A DNA stretch of 30,023 bases from Auriscalpium vulgare. Taxonomy: Eukaryota > Basidiomycota > Agaricomycetes > Russulales > Auriscalpiaceae. This document shows, piece by piece, positions 20,829 through 30,023 of the stretch. Location: NCBI GenBank assembly GCA_019915015.1, contig JAHBBC010000084.1, positions 1 to 30,023 on the forward strand, given 5' to 3'. Each line of letters starts with the position of its first letter. Positions within the stretch are counted from its first letter, which is position 1. The position numbers and the translations under genes were made by a program. The notes under the pieces are model-generated. The model saw only the letters and a program-made list of their open reading frames with translations, was not told the origin of the DNA and did not search any database.

Positions 20829-20901
20829 GCCGAATCGAAAACGAAAGGCGTTTGAAAACGAAACGGAAACGAAAACGGTCTACTCTGAGCTCCCCTAATG
20901 T
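20829..20901 (-). repeat. Right terminal inverted repeat of the Harbinger element
   Basis: 73 bp, exact reverse complement of the left end. Its last four bases (AATG) provide the ATG at 20898-20900 that opens the frame of C1. Confidence 0.93.
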
Positions 20902-21668
20902 CTCAATCTCCAACCCACGATTACCCTTCGGCGCCTTTGGAGAAACCGCCCAAATCCCCGCTGCACTTCACGTCGTCCTTCGTCGGCTCCTTGTCAGGCT
21001 CTAGCGGTGCTTCTCCAGCCATCACTGGTCACCCCTCAGGATCAGCCTGCCCAACCGCTAGTGAGACGCCGCTTATGGAACAAATCCAGGCCCTCAAGGA
21101 AGACTTGCGACTCATGAGAGACCAGCGTCTCTTCATCGCTGAGCAAGTCTGTTCCCTCGCTGAGGGACTTCGTTCTCTGAATCAATATTTCATTGCAAAC
21201 GGGAAGGTGCGCGATGATTCATATTCCATTAGTGCACTGGCATTGACATGTCTTGCAGGACAGCCCTGCGCTCAACAAACTTAGGCTAAGGGACATGCTC
21301 CATCGCGCGCAGAGTGTCCTAGCGGTGGCCGCACATCTTACAGAGGATTGCTCGCCCACGCAATTTCACCTCGCGTGGAGGCGCACCCTTTACGAGCGGG
21401 CCTCCAGCACGGCGGACGAAGATAGGATGGCGGCGGCACGGGACCTCATCCCGCGTCCCAACGCACTTCGAACATCTCGAGACTGTTTGATTCTCCAGAG
21501 GCGTTCCGTCTTGTAGTGACCCTGTCGCCCAATCTGAGGGTCTTCGGGAACGAGGTTGCTCGTTCAGGAAGCCCTCCGCGCGACAGTGAGTACTTAGACC
21601 ACGACAGAGCTGACACTGACCAGGATCCTCTCACAATACTTCGTGAGGTTGCGAATTCTCTTTCTTAA
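20898..21668 (+). pseudogene. Family C copy C1: 5'-truncated and frameshifted duplicate
   Basis: Tandem duplicate of C2; function unknown. The frame opens at an ATG inside the transposon end. Homology to C2 begins about 15 codons later (KPPKSPLHFTSSFVG against TPPTSPTHLRSSFVG), so the original 5' part is missing. The intron 21207-21258 has the same position and the same GTGCGC donor as in C2. In exon 2 (LNKLRLRDMLHRAQSV) the sequence loses one base relative to C2 near 21453, giving a stop at 21514-21516. After that base the old frame continues to match C2 (RLVVTLSPNLRV, EVANSLS) to TAA 21666-21668. The predicted protein has a Pro/Ser-rich start and a coiled-coil-like segment. Confidence 0.6.
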
Positions 21669-22149
21669 TTGGCCTTGAATTCTTTGCGCGGCCACCCTCC
21701 TATCTATTCCCTTACATTACTCGTACCATTCGCCTGACCGGGGTTGCCGGACGCTGGATATCTATTACGGACCTTTCAGTCGAATCTTTGTACCGTCTCT
21801 CACTAGACATGAACATACTTTTGCTGCATCGATCCAGGTGTGGGTGCAACATACCGGGGGTTGATGAACGATCGCGAGCGATGCCACTGCAGTGCGGCTT
21901 CATTAATTGAAGTCACGAGTTTGCTATGGCAGTAGAGTCCTCGCGCTTGAACCTCTCCAACATCTTCCAGCTCTGGGATGAACGTCGATCCCTTTCCAGA
22001 CGGCAAACTCAAATACGCACTGCAGCTGCAGGGAGAGAAGCTACCTTGTCGCCGCGAAATCGAGTCAGACGGCTCGGCCGACGGCGGTACCGCCAGGCGC
22101 CATCTTCACTCAGCCAACCACCGCAACCTCAGCGATCTCTCTCTCATCC
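21669..22149. other. Spacer between C1 and C2
   Basis: No separate gene is supported. The plus-strand frames open from 21926 and 21978 are short and run into the C2 5' region; they could be C2 leader or an alternative first exon. Confidence 0.35.
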
Positions 22150-23107
22150 ATGATGTCTCGATCTTCAACCCTCAACGATATGTTCAACATCAACATGCGC
22201 ATTGATGACGACTCAACTCACGTTGAGCCAGTGTCGCGTGGTGCTCCTGGGGCATCTTCTCCCCCGGTCATAATGGTGAGTGGCAGCGCTTCGCGTCGAC
22301 GGTTCGACGCCTCTCCGGCAGGGCAGATGCCTTACCCCTGCCAGTGACGCCCTTCGAAACACCGCCCACATCTCCGACGCACCTCAGGTCGTCCTTCGTC
22401 GGTTCCCCGCCAGGTTCTGGCGGTCTTTCCCCTGACGTTGCTACCCCTCGGGAGCAGCATACCACACCTGGCCCCAATCCCGCGGCCATCGTTCACGCGC
22501 CCGCTCTGACACTAGAAGATCGGTTCGAGGCACTCGAAGAGGCCTTCGGCTTGTTGCAAAAGGCGAGGCAAGCCTCCGACCTGTCAGAGCAACGGTACTC
22601 TATCGTTCAGTCCCTCCACAGCGAGGTTCAAGAGCTACGGCAGTATTTTATTGAACACGACGAGGTGCGCCACAACACCTTCTATTGGTCGCCCGACGCT
22701 GATGCATGCCACAGGACTCTAAGGCGCTCGACCGACTCAAGCTTCGGGACATGCTTGATCGCGCACAGGGTGCTCTAGCGGTGGCCGCAGGTGTCACAAC
22801 GGGGTATTCACGCGAGCAATTCTCCCTAGCGTGGAGAGAAGCCCTTTTCGGCCAGGAGGCGGACGAAGATAGGATGGCGGCGGCAAAGGCTCTCATTCCA
22901 GTGGATCAACGCACTCCAAGCATCTCGAAAGTGTTCAATTCTCCCCAGACGCTCCGTCTTGTAGTGTCTTTGTCGCCCAATTTGAGGGTCGACGGGGACC
23001 TCGAGGTTGCTCCGGGCTCCCTTCCGCACGATGAGTACTTGGGCACCATCGACAGAGCTGGCGCTGATCTCTTCGTTATTCGTGAGGTTGCGTTCTCTCT
23101 TCCGTAA
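22150..23107 (+). CDS. Family C protein, copy C2 (unrecognised, coiled-coil-like)
   Basis: I do not recognise this protein. The safely coding part is about 22320-22664, intron 22665-22714 (GTGCGC...CCACAG, 50 nt), then 22715-23107 ending TAA. The protein has a Pro/Ser/Thr-rich N-terminal part, a heptad-like helical segment (LEDRFEALEEAFGLLQ), the conserved LKLRDMLDRAQ after the intron, and a C-terminal domain with LRLVVSLSPNLRV. The ATG at 22150 opens an acidic first exon, but its join to the second block is unresolved: the obvious GTGAGT at 22275 gives the wrong phase for the acceptors I can see. No signal peptide or membrane helix is visible. C1 immediately upstream is a truncated tandem copy, so C2 is probably the functional one. 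Confidence 0.55.
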
Positions 23108-23518
23108 TGGCTCTGACTCTTTCCGTGGTCCCCTCCTATCTGTTACTCGTATCGCTCAGGTTCGCTGTCTCGACGCGGACCTGTCAGAATTTATTTATAC
23201 TGTTTATTACTATCATCCGCCGACATCCAAATACATCTGCTGTCTCTGTGAGCGTGTAATGACTTGTATCCGCCTCTAAAGTGAATTGGATACTATGAGA
23301 AATCAGACATTCTAGTCAGAGACCGAGCGAGCAGAAAAGCGAGCGCGAAATGCACTCCTGACACTGACAGCCACGCGCGTCGACAGAGAAGCTGCAAGCC
23401 TAAGAAAATGTCTCGCCAATGGCTTCCGTACATGACCAACTGAAGACGCCCGCGCTCCAGAACGAAAAGCTCGAGGCGATTGAGTGGCCGTCTTCGAGGT
23501 CCTCGGATGCGGCGTCGA
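23108..23518. other. Spacer downstream of C2
   Basis: No firm gene. On the minus strand about 23405-23519 could be a last exon of the neighbouring gene (acidic, ending ETFS-stop near 23405), but no donor of good quality links it. Confidence 0.35.
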
Positions 23519-23941
23519 CTAGAACATAAACGCAACAGGTAGACAGCGGAGCGCAGTGTCAGCACTGAGCATGGACCACGAGAACGTTCTTGATGTGCGC
23601 ACAGTGCTGTCGGCGATATAGCAACGGAGAGCTTCCAGAACAGAGTGAGATCGAGACGCGCTGGCCATGGCTGAACTGAGAGAGGATATCGTGGTCGTGG
23701 TACTTAGGCGTAGTTGGCTAGACTTCTGCGCGTCAGAAATCGTTCGGGCAAGAGCAGACACACGACAATGCTCACCAGCCTCCTAGAATGCATTCCGTCT
23801 TTCCCATCCTCTACACTGTGCTCTTTCTGGGTCCTGGTTCACGACGACATGCGCTGTGCTTGCGATTCTGCGAATATGGCCTTGTGAGGTGGCGCCGGCG
23901 CCGCCACGCACAAGCTGCCGGGGTGTCGTCTGAGGAGCCAT
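23519..23941 (-). CDS. Small unrecognised two-exon gene (~120 aa)
   Basis: The model has exon 1 23941-23843 and exon 2 23782-23519, joined in phase 0 across a 60-nt intron (GTGAAC...TTCTAG). The protein starts MAPQTTPRQLVRGG and is Ser/Thr-rich in its middle (STTTTISSLSSAMASASRS), with no signal peptide and no recognisable domain. Exon 2 may instead be spliced to a downstream exon, which would change the C-terminus. It is convergent with C2. Other frames here are also open, so this model is tentative. Confidence 0.35.
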
Positions 23942-25071
23942 TTGAGGGACAAATATCCGAGGCCTCATCGATGCGAGAGGATGGGAGCATGAGCAACGGT
24001 AGAGGGCAGGACGGTTAGAGAACGGGAATGACGGTCAAGCGGTGAACTTGAAGGCCGCATGCTAATTGCCGGTTACTATCGGCATCTATGAGCCTAGATC
24101 TCGCCCTTTTAGATAACAGATCTCCTATCGACCTCTATCCACACCTGATCCACACCCGAGCGCAACATTCTGCAAGACATTCACAAAACGAGTTGGTCCT
24201 ACTATCGCCCTCATCGAGACCCTTGCGGGTTGCATCCTATCTTCTCCTGGCGCGGCTGCAGGGGTTAGGGTAGGAGTGGGGAGATAGAGTCGGTAGGTCA
24301 TCGGCAGCGGGCCCTGCCGCCACTGCGCACTGGTAAGTAGTGCGTGGACGCCTGCTGCTCAGGCTGGGACCCGACCTACTTGCGACCTATAAGCAGCCAC
24401 CAATCTTAACAAACCCGACGGCCTTTCTGAGTTTCTCCTCGCCCTGTACGTTTCGCTGCCGCGATATCAAGTGAGATATCTAGGCGCATCCGGCGATTCG
24501 GCACGACCCTGCCCACGAGGCGGGCTAAGGGGTGAGCGTGTTCACTTTCAACCAACGCTTCAACCTGTCCACGACCCTCCACGACCCCGCGAGCTACGCC
24601 GGCCGTCGTTCGCAACGATCTCCCGCCATTTTTGACGATGTGCGTGCTTTGACATCTCCCGACGCTCCAATCACTTACGTACGGGCGTCTTGCAGGTCTG
24701 AACGACGCAAGTCGACTCTGCACTTGTACTTCCAGCAAGGACTGAAGGTGGCGCGCACGACGCTCGGCGACAAGACGAATTACTTTGTCGCGCCGACGCG
24801 TACTGGGGAACATAAGAGCGCGACCGCCGTCTCCAGACGCGCACCTGGCATGGTTGTCAAGGCTTCGCCGACGGTGGCCTTGTCGAACGCCAGCGCAGCG
24901 TGCGCTTCCACGCAGACCCAGGTGAAGCCATCGCCCTCGCCGCCATCCGGTTTCATCCCCTTCCCGACGTCGACGCTGGAGGAGTCCACGACAATGTTCT
25001 GCGCGTCGAGAACGTGGATCACCTCAATTGCGCGGTCATCCCTCCGTCCTCGCTGAAACGGCCTCTGCCCG
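23942..25071. other. Stretch with ambiguous coding potential
   Basis: 23942-24530 shows nothing beyond short frames. From 24530 to about 25070 GC-rich frames are open on both strands in complementary register: plus 24532-25056, plus 24900-25166 and minus 24780-25184. None has clear intron borders or motifs. It may contain upstream exons of the gene at 25072-25986. Confidence 0.35.
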
Positions 25072-25986
25072 TTGATGGTGTTCGACGGCGACGCTCCGCT
25101 GCATTGCCATTGCCTCGAACCCACGGTGCGCTCGACGTCGTTGCTGTTCCCCGTCCATGCCACTGACGCGTGTCCTCGCACCACAGCTGCGCACCCTCAC
25201 GCCCGCCGGCATCACACCTCTCCCAGCGCCACCACGCGACCGCTTCTATCACCTCTATCAAACGCCAGCAGTGCCCCCACGCCGAAGCGTGCTAAGAAGA
25301 GCAAGCGCGTGATTGCGGATCTCAACTTCGCCGCGACCGTGCACCGCAGTCTCTCGACATTTGTCTTCATCCACGACCTCACGTACCCGCCGCACAGTCG
25401 CGTCGCGGGCGACGGGACGTTGCGGGAGCAGGACTTGCGGCTTGTAGCGCGCCTGGAGGCACATCTGCGCGAGCAGGGGTGCAGCGTCTCGCTGGACGGG
25501 TCTACGAGCAACAAGGCGCCCGAGAGCGATATCGCGATGGATGTCGATATCGACGCGTCTCTAAGCTCGGTCGACCTCCCTTTCGACTCTAGCGTGGCCC
25601 CCATGGACGTTGACACCGCCCCTCTGACGCCGTTGCCGTCAGCAGGTCCCATCAGGGCCCTGGTCATCACTTCCCTTCCGCCCGCACCTCGCACACCGCC
25701 TCCTCCCCCACCCTCGCCAACCGCGCCGTCCACCAGCCCTGCGCAACCCGCCGGCCTCAGCCCCGGCGCAGCCTCCCCGAGCCCCGTGTGTCCCGCGCTA
25801 GCAAACATCGCCCTTCCGGCGCTCGCGCCTCCGCGCATCTACACCGTGCCGCAGCTCGCCGCGATCCTACGTCTCCGGCACAAAGACCGTACGACCGTGC
25901 GCCGGAACTGCGCGTTCCCGCGCGTGGTACCGCGGCCTGGGCCCAGCAAGCTTGCGCAAGCGGTCAGCAGCGCTGACTGCGCGTAG
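25072..25986 (+). CDS. Unrecognised proline-rich protein (up to 304 aa)
   Basis: The frame is strongly GC-biased at third positions from about 25250 onward, which supports real coding. A basic cluster (KRAKKSKR, about residues 73-80), possibly a nuclear localisation signal, is followed by a compact segment (VIADLNFAATVHRSLSTFVF and on to about residue 145). Then come an Asp-rich stretch (DIAMDVDIDA), a proline-rich linker with PPPPPP, and a C-terminal segment with IYTVPQLAAILRLRHKDR. I do not recognise a family. The start is uncertain: the first 70 residues look less coding-like and may be replaced by an upstream exon. The stop is TAG at 25984-25986. The antisense frame over 25212-25838 is a shadow. 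Confidence 0.5.
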   Translation: MMVFDGDAPLHCHCLEPTVRSTSLLFPVHATDACPRTTAAHPHARRHHTSPSATTRPLLSPLSNASSAPTPKRAKKSKRVIADLNFAATVHRSLSTFVFIHDLTYPPHSRVAGDGTLREQDLRLVARLEAHLREQGCSVSLDGSTSNKAPESDIAMDVDIDASLSSVDLPFDSSVAPMDVDTAPLTPLPSAGPIRALVITSLPPAPRTPPPPPPSPTAPSTSPAQPAGLSPGAASPSPVCPALANIALPALAPPRIYTVPQLAAILRLRHKDRTTVRRNCAFPRVVPRPGPSKLAQAVSSADCA

Positions 25987-26607
25987 TCCGTTGCGGCGCG
26001 CCGAAGCACTCCGGGCCTGCTACGTTCGCCACCTCTCTTGTTGCATTGCATATCTCCCGTCGCACGCTCACTTCGCACTGCTCTGACACGTCTTGGATCC
26101 ACGCGCACATTGTATCGATATCCTTATCATCCGCTATGTTCCTCATCGCCTCGTTCATGCATCTTTCTCACCTCCTTTCATCGCATTCTTGTCATTTTTC
26201 CTGGTTCCGGCCGCGCGAAGGCTATAGGATCCTGCCGCGCGCCGTACACTCATTAGCACATCATGGATCAAGGCTACACGCATACATGCCCACCCTGGAT
26301 TGGGTATCCTCGCTGTATATTGCTTTGTGTATAGTATTAATTGCCGCTGTCTGGGACGGCGGCACTGGTAGATATCATGATGTGGATACAATGGTCAGAA
26401 GCTGGTCTTCGGTTACAGATAGGCTGAAATATACACGTCGTTGAAAGATGAATCGAGCTCAGGCTTGCTCTGCAGTAATGTTTGGCTTGGTTTGGCTCAG
26501 CCCAAGTCTGCCACGTGGGCGTTGCTAGACCCGGCGTTTGCATCTTCACTGCATCTCATTTCTACTTTTACTATCATCATTATGTCTGCGAACCTCTGGT
26601 TCTTCTT

Positions 26608-26652
26608 ACAGGCCATGGCAGCACAGGCCATGGCAGCACAGGCCACGGCCGC
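26608..26652. repeat. 15-bp tandem repeat, three copies
   Basis: ACAGGCCATGGCAGC occurs twice exactly and a third time with two changes. It lies in a 24-codon frame (26582-26656) coding repeated AMAAQ units. It is too short to call a gene. Confidence 0.8.
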
Positions 26653-26777
26653 CTAGAGCTCTGGACAGCGCGTGCGGCTTGGACGACAGCTGTCTCATCT
26701 ACCGAACGCTTCAAAGCATAAGACTCCTGTTCCATAGGTGTGTTCGTCTTAGAAACATACCTTGACGCGAGTTGGCC

Positions 26778-26924
26778 ATGCGACTGAACAGTGGAAGTCG
26801 CGCGTTGGGCTGTTCGCCTGCGACAAAGGGATTTGCGATGTATGCAAAGAAGCCAAAGGACGACCCGCTCAGCGACCGCGAGCGACGGCAGTTGCGTCGG
26901 CTCGACCACGTCGAGGCCAATTAA
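26778..26924 (+). CDS. Possible small protein (48 aa)
   Basis: The frame begins MRLNSGSRALG and ends with a highly charged helix-like segment (KKPKDDPLSDRERRQLRRLD) before TAA 26922-26924. Codon third positions are GC-rich in the charged half. On the opposite strand the same segment is also open and ends at a good splice donor (AAG|GTATGT near 26763), so the coding strand is not settled. No family is recognised. Confidence 0.25.
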   Translation: MRLNSGSRALGCSPATKGFAMYAKKPKDDPLSDRERRQLRRLDHVEAN

Positions 26925-27231
26925 CGCGGGCCCCAGGCTCACGAGCTCTTCAGTCTTGTCAAGACTCACCCTCGCTCGCTCCATGTGTTACATGTCGTTT
27001 TCCGGCTTTGGCTCTCATTGGGAACTGATTGGGACGCTGATAGATGACTGTACAGTCTTTGCAACCAACTAGCAGCGCAGAGTCGGCCAAGTCGAGAGGC
27101 TTGCACATCACTACTTGCTTACATACGTTGTGTTCGGACTGGTTACTCAGCTCCGAGTGGGAAGCCCACCTCGTCTTCATAAGCTCCAATGTACTGCCCG
27201 TGTGCTGACCCTCCTTTCGACTGCGGCGACC

Positions 27232-29178
27232 ATGACCCCCACGGCATCCACGGAGTCTTTTCCTCTCTTCGTGGACGAGCGCACGTCTCTGCTACCTGGC
27301 GGTGAGGCGGACGGGTATGGTACAACGAACGCGCATGTCAAGCTGCACGACGCTGTGTATCAGCGATTCTCGCCCGCGCGGAAGCGCGTGATAGTGGCCT
27401 TGGTGTCTGCTTCAGGACTTGTCCCATGTGCGTAATTGACCATTCTGCAATGCAACTGACTGAATTGCCTCCCAGTCTTTGTCGCGGATCATTCGTGCCT
27501 TCGATACCAGAAGTTGCTCGGGAGTTTGATTCTTCTGGGCCAGTCATCAAGTGGGTCGCTATGCCCGCATCATACTTGTTTGCTGAGTTCGCTGCCCAGT
27601 TTGGCTGTGAGTCTCTCTATCCTATGCGAATCGATCGGAACGGTCGTATGGGCGACATACGCTGGTTTCTGTGAGCTCATAGAGGACGCCCTCACACCTG
27701 TTCACTCACTAGAGCCTAGACGGTCGCCGGCCCATTTACCTGTCCTCTCTTCCTATCTTCGCGCTTGCATCGCTCGGCGTCTGCTTCGCGCGCTCTGTCC
27801 CCCAGCTCCTAACGTGGCGGATAGTTCAGGCGTTCGGCGTGGGCGGCGCCCTTTCCGTAGGCGCTGCAGTTATTGGCGACATCTATAAGCTTGAGGAACG
27901 AGGGCAGGCAATGGGCATCTTTCTCGGTGTGAGCGCCCTCCCAGTTGTCTTCACTAACTTCTCACTCATGGTCTATCGTTGTCGATAGTCCTGTCTAATT
28001 GGCCCTGCGATTGCCCCTCTCTCCGGCGGCCTTGCCGCGCACTACGCCTCGTGGCGCGTCATGCAGTTCGCGCTCTTTGTTGTCGGGATTGCGCTCCTCG
28101 CTTCCACGTACGCGTGGCTCCCCGAAACGAGCCACCCGCACGCGAGAGGGATCGATAGGCTTCGCGAGGAAGGCGGGTCCGATGCAAAGCAAGCACGGTG
28201 GGTGTGGGTAAACCCCTTCGGCGGCGTGGCGCTGTTGAAGAGTCCGAACGTGCTGGGTCTGGTGATTGCGTCGTTTTCTGATTCCATGCGATTCTGACGT
28301 AGTATGTAGTGCTTTGTAGGGTCGGCGGTGGTGATTACGGACTATGGTGAGCGCTGCATCGAGCGTCGTGTACATTTATGACGCTGATGTTCCGGTTCAA
28401 CACCCAGTGCTGCTCATACCTCTATCTTATACCATTGTACGCCTGTTTCTTTGCTAGAGATGCGTCCAGGCTCACGCTCTAATTAATAGGGTGCGCGCTA
28501 TGGGATAACCAATGAGGCTGTCATTGGAGCTATTTTCCTCCCTTCGGGCCTTGGCAACATGAGTACGCTGCATTGGTCTTCTTACATCTGCATCTTTCCT
28601 GATAACATACCTAGTCGGTGCTCCCATCTTTGGACACATCTCTGACCGCATCATTGTCACGCTGCGCAGTAGACGCGGCGGCGTCTGGCTGCCGGAGGAC
28701 CGGCTGCGCGGCGCATTCCTCAGCGGCCTTCTCCTCGTCCCCACCTCCATTCTTCTATGTGGTTTCTCCACGCACTACGTTGGAGGCGCACCGGGGATCA
28801 CCTTGAATGTCATAGGGCTACTGTTAAATGGAATCGGGGTACGTCTGATGTTATTCCTGAATTCTGTAGCTGAACATTCTCACGTATGGCTCAGGTGGTT
28901 GGCGTCATATCCCCGATATCGACGTACTTCGTTGACATCGCGCACACGAAAAGCGCAGAAATCATGGCAGTGACCAGGTGTGCTCTCTCACAATCCTGTC
29001 TCCCCCGCATACGTTCTCATTTGGAACTGTTAGCGCCCTGCGCGGCGCGCTTATAGCCCTCGCGACGGCCGCGGCCCTCCCGCTCATCAATGCCATTGGC
29101 TTCCTCCAAACGACGGCCTTATCCGCGGCCCTTGCCTGGCTCGGCGCTGCGTATGTGACTTATCTGGCATTAGCTTAA
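27232..29178 (+). CDS. MFS (DHA1-type) transporter, one apparent frameshift
   Basis: Major facilitator superfamily membrane transporter, likely a proton-coupled drug, polyamine or metabolite exporter of the plasma membrane; the substrate cannot be told. Exons are 27232-27427, 27476-27550, 27600-27670, 27720-27928, 27989-28261, 28310-28346, 28408-28436, 28490-28562, 28615-28838, 28895-28977 and 29034-29178 (about 471 residues, probably 12 helices). Seen are a hydrophilic N-terminus, SFVPSIPEVA in helix 1, the motif-A loop YGRRPIYLSSLP, WRIVQAFGVGGALSVGAAVI in helix 4, the motif-C-like GPAIAPLSGG, a central loop, ITDY / VLLIPLSYTI and GHISDRI. All junction phases agree except that exon 2 is one base short: FFVA(G)SFVPSIP lacks one base near 27485. 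As read, this shifts the frame and stops in exon 3. Confidence 0.8.
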
Positions 29179-29497
29179 GTCCTCTTGCTCACCAGCTTTG
29201 TCGGCTCAGGGGCATGTGGATGATCATTCGGTATGGAGATCGTATGCGCGCGTGGGTGGATATTGGATACACGGCATCAGGATGAGGGCTCAGGGCTCGT
29301 CCTTTGACCTACTTGGCTTCCTTCATCGGGTCCAAACAGGGCGCGGGTGTGTAGACGTGTTTACACAGTCAGGCTACAGTGCGGGTCACAAAGTATATCA
29401 GTACGACCTGGCCTTCATGTGTATTCAATTCCTTCGGAGGGCCCGAAGACGGTAAAGAAGCCTCTGTCGTACAACTGGAGCGATAACTTCATGACAT
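29179..29497. other. Spacer between convergent genes
   Basis: No gene is seen. It should hold the 3' UTRs of the MFS gene and of the minus-strand gene to the right. Confidence 0.4.
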
Positions 29498-30023
29498 TCA
29501 GTCGTCTTCCATAGCCCATTGAGCGAACTTGTCGCCGCGCTCTTCCAAGAACGTGGCCCACTCCCGGCCATCCAACCTATCCAACAAAGCCCTGCCATGG
29601 ACGACGCGCACCCATGTCAGGAACGCCGCGTAATCGAACGCCCCATCAGGCGTAGAGAGGTCGAAAAAACGGCAGCTTCGCTCGAAGATCTGGACCACCG
29701 GATCGGATGGCTGCGAGTCAAAAAGAGTAAGCCTTGGCCTTGAATCACGATCAAAGATATGGCGTACCTTGTCCACCTCCGGCCTGGGAGCCCACGCGCA
29801 CGGAACGATAGCCAGGGGTCCTCGCGAGATGACGCCAAAGACGACGAAGTCGAACACATCCAGCGCCGCTAGGAACTTGACTGCAGCGGTAAGGTGCATT
29901 CGAAGCTTCGCAGGGCCGACAACGTCCGTCTCGTGATATTCCCCGCCATGCTGAACTACGAGCAGGGGCAGCAGGAGGGACTTTGTGATTCCGCTGGCTG
30001 ACGACTTGGGAGATGGCGTGGCG
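29498..30023 (-). CDS. 3' part of an unrecognised gene, truncated by the window edge
   Basis: The frame is open from the right edge down to the stop at 29500-29498, so the start lies outside. It reads LLLPLLVVQHGGEYHETD, then a helix (LRMHLTAAVKFLAALDVFDF), a strand-rich core (VVFGVISRGPLAIVPCAW), VVQIFERSCRFFDLSTPDGA and a charged C-terminus. A 57-nt in-frame segment, 29767-29711 (GTACGC...TTTTTGACTCGCAG), is probably an intron, removed without changing the frame. The layout resembles uncharacterised basidiomycete proteins that I recall only loosely, and I assign no function. Confidence 0.65.
   Translation of the reverse strand, partial: ATPSPKSSASGITKSLLLPLLVVQHGGEYHETDVVGPAKLRMHLTAAVKFLAALDVFDFVVFGVISRGPLAIVPCAWAPRPEVDKVRHIFDRDSRPRLTLFDSQPSDPVVQIFERSCRFFDLSTPDGAFDYAAFLTWVRVVHGRALLDRLDGREWATFLEERGDKFAQWAMEDD

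Larger units (their letters stand above)
17523..20901. mobile_element. PIF/Harbinger-type DNA transposon (3379 bp)
   Basis: The two ends are perfect 73-bp inverted repeats (17523-17595 and 20829-20901), beginning ACATTAGGGGAGCTCAGAG. Between them lie the two genes expected of this superfamily: a DDE transposase (17681-18990, plus) and a SANT/Myb-like protein gene (19193-20697, minus), convergently arranged. No exact direct target duplication is visible. Taking GGGG as the tip leaves TTA on the left and TAA on the right, which fits the family's TWA preference but is not an identical pair. The right end abuts the truncated gene C1. Confidence 0.88.
25987..27231. other. Gene-poor stretch upstream of the MFS transporter
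   Basis: Only small candidates are seen: the 15-bp repeat at 26608-26652 and the 48-codon frame at 26778-26924. Between 26060 and 26580 and between 26925 and 27231 I see no supported feature; the latter presumably holds the transporter promoter. Confidence 0.4.

Noticed and set aside
17526..20898. TTA/TAA as a Harbinger target duplication
   Set aside because: They are inverted, not identical, copies and belong to the symmetric ends; I do not claim a duplication.
24260..24276. Telomere-like GGGGTTAGGGTAGG
   Set aside because: A single short occurrence without tandem array; no evidence of an interstitial telomere.
25212..25838. 208-codon minus-strand frame
   Set aside because: Antisense shadow of the GC-biased plus-strand gene at 25072-25986.
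1..30023. tRNA, rRNA and CRISPR arrays
   Set aside because: No cloverleaf-like segment with A and B boxes, no rRNA core sequence and no regularly spaced repeats were seen by eye. The GGTTCGAAC strings are part of the hAT-like arms.

Overview
The window looks like nuclear DNA of a filamentous basidiomycete, probably an Agaricomycete. Genes are split by many introns of about 46-66 nt with GT..AG borders and CTNAC-like branch sites. There is a long F-box-type protein of the kind expanded in mushrooms and polypores, a fungal DHA1-type MFS transporter, and a PIF/Harbinger transposon carrying a SANT-like partner gene. No rRNA, tRNA or CRISPR array was seen. All exon models come from reading splice signals and phases by eye, with no transcript support.

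Layout. 1-17 kb is dominated by two unrecognised small gene families. Family B has two copies: B1 (893-1690 +) and B2 (14574-15375 +), each with four exons, phase-0 introns and a 33-nt second exon. Family A has three copies: A1 (4691-5683 +), A2 (10584-12720 -) and A3 (15634-17048 -). A2 is the only complete one, about 620 residues in six exons. A1 carries an in-frame TAA although the next exon is conserved in sequence and phase. A3 has a frameshift and stops. A2 and B2 are divergently arranged. Between the copies lie a small three-exon gene (3666-4342 +), an F-box-like gene (6889-8784 +) and a possible decayed frame (9040-10119 -).

Three DNA transposons are delimited. The first is a TA-flanked MITE of about 0.6 kb (5782-6400) with 29-bp inverted repeats. 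The second is a 1.2-kb non-autonomous hAT-like element (13269-14486) with a perfect 8-bp target duplication, lying between A2 and B2. The third is a 3.4-kb Harbinger element (17523-20901) with perfect 73-bp inverted repeats, a badly frameshifted DDE transposase and an opposed SANT-like gene. Its right end abuts, and supplies an ATG to, a 5'-truncated copy of gene family C (C1); the fuller copy C2 follows at 22150-23107.

23.5-30 kb holds a small two-exon ORF (23519-23941 -), an unrecognised proline-rich protein gene (25072-25986 +), an eleven-exon MFS transporter with one apparent single-base deletion (27232-29178 +), and the 3' part of an unrecognised gene running off the right edge (29498-30023 -).

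The overall picture is a transposon-rich, rapidly duplicating and decaying accessory region. Several single-base frame breaks (C1, A3, MFS, transposase) could be real decay or residual assembly indels, and this cannot be settled from the sequence alone.
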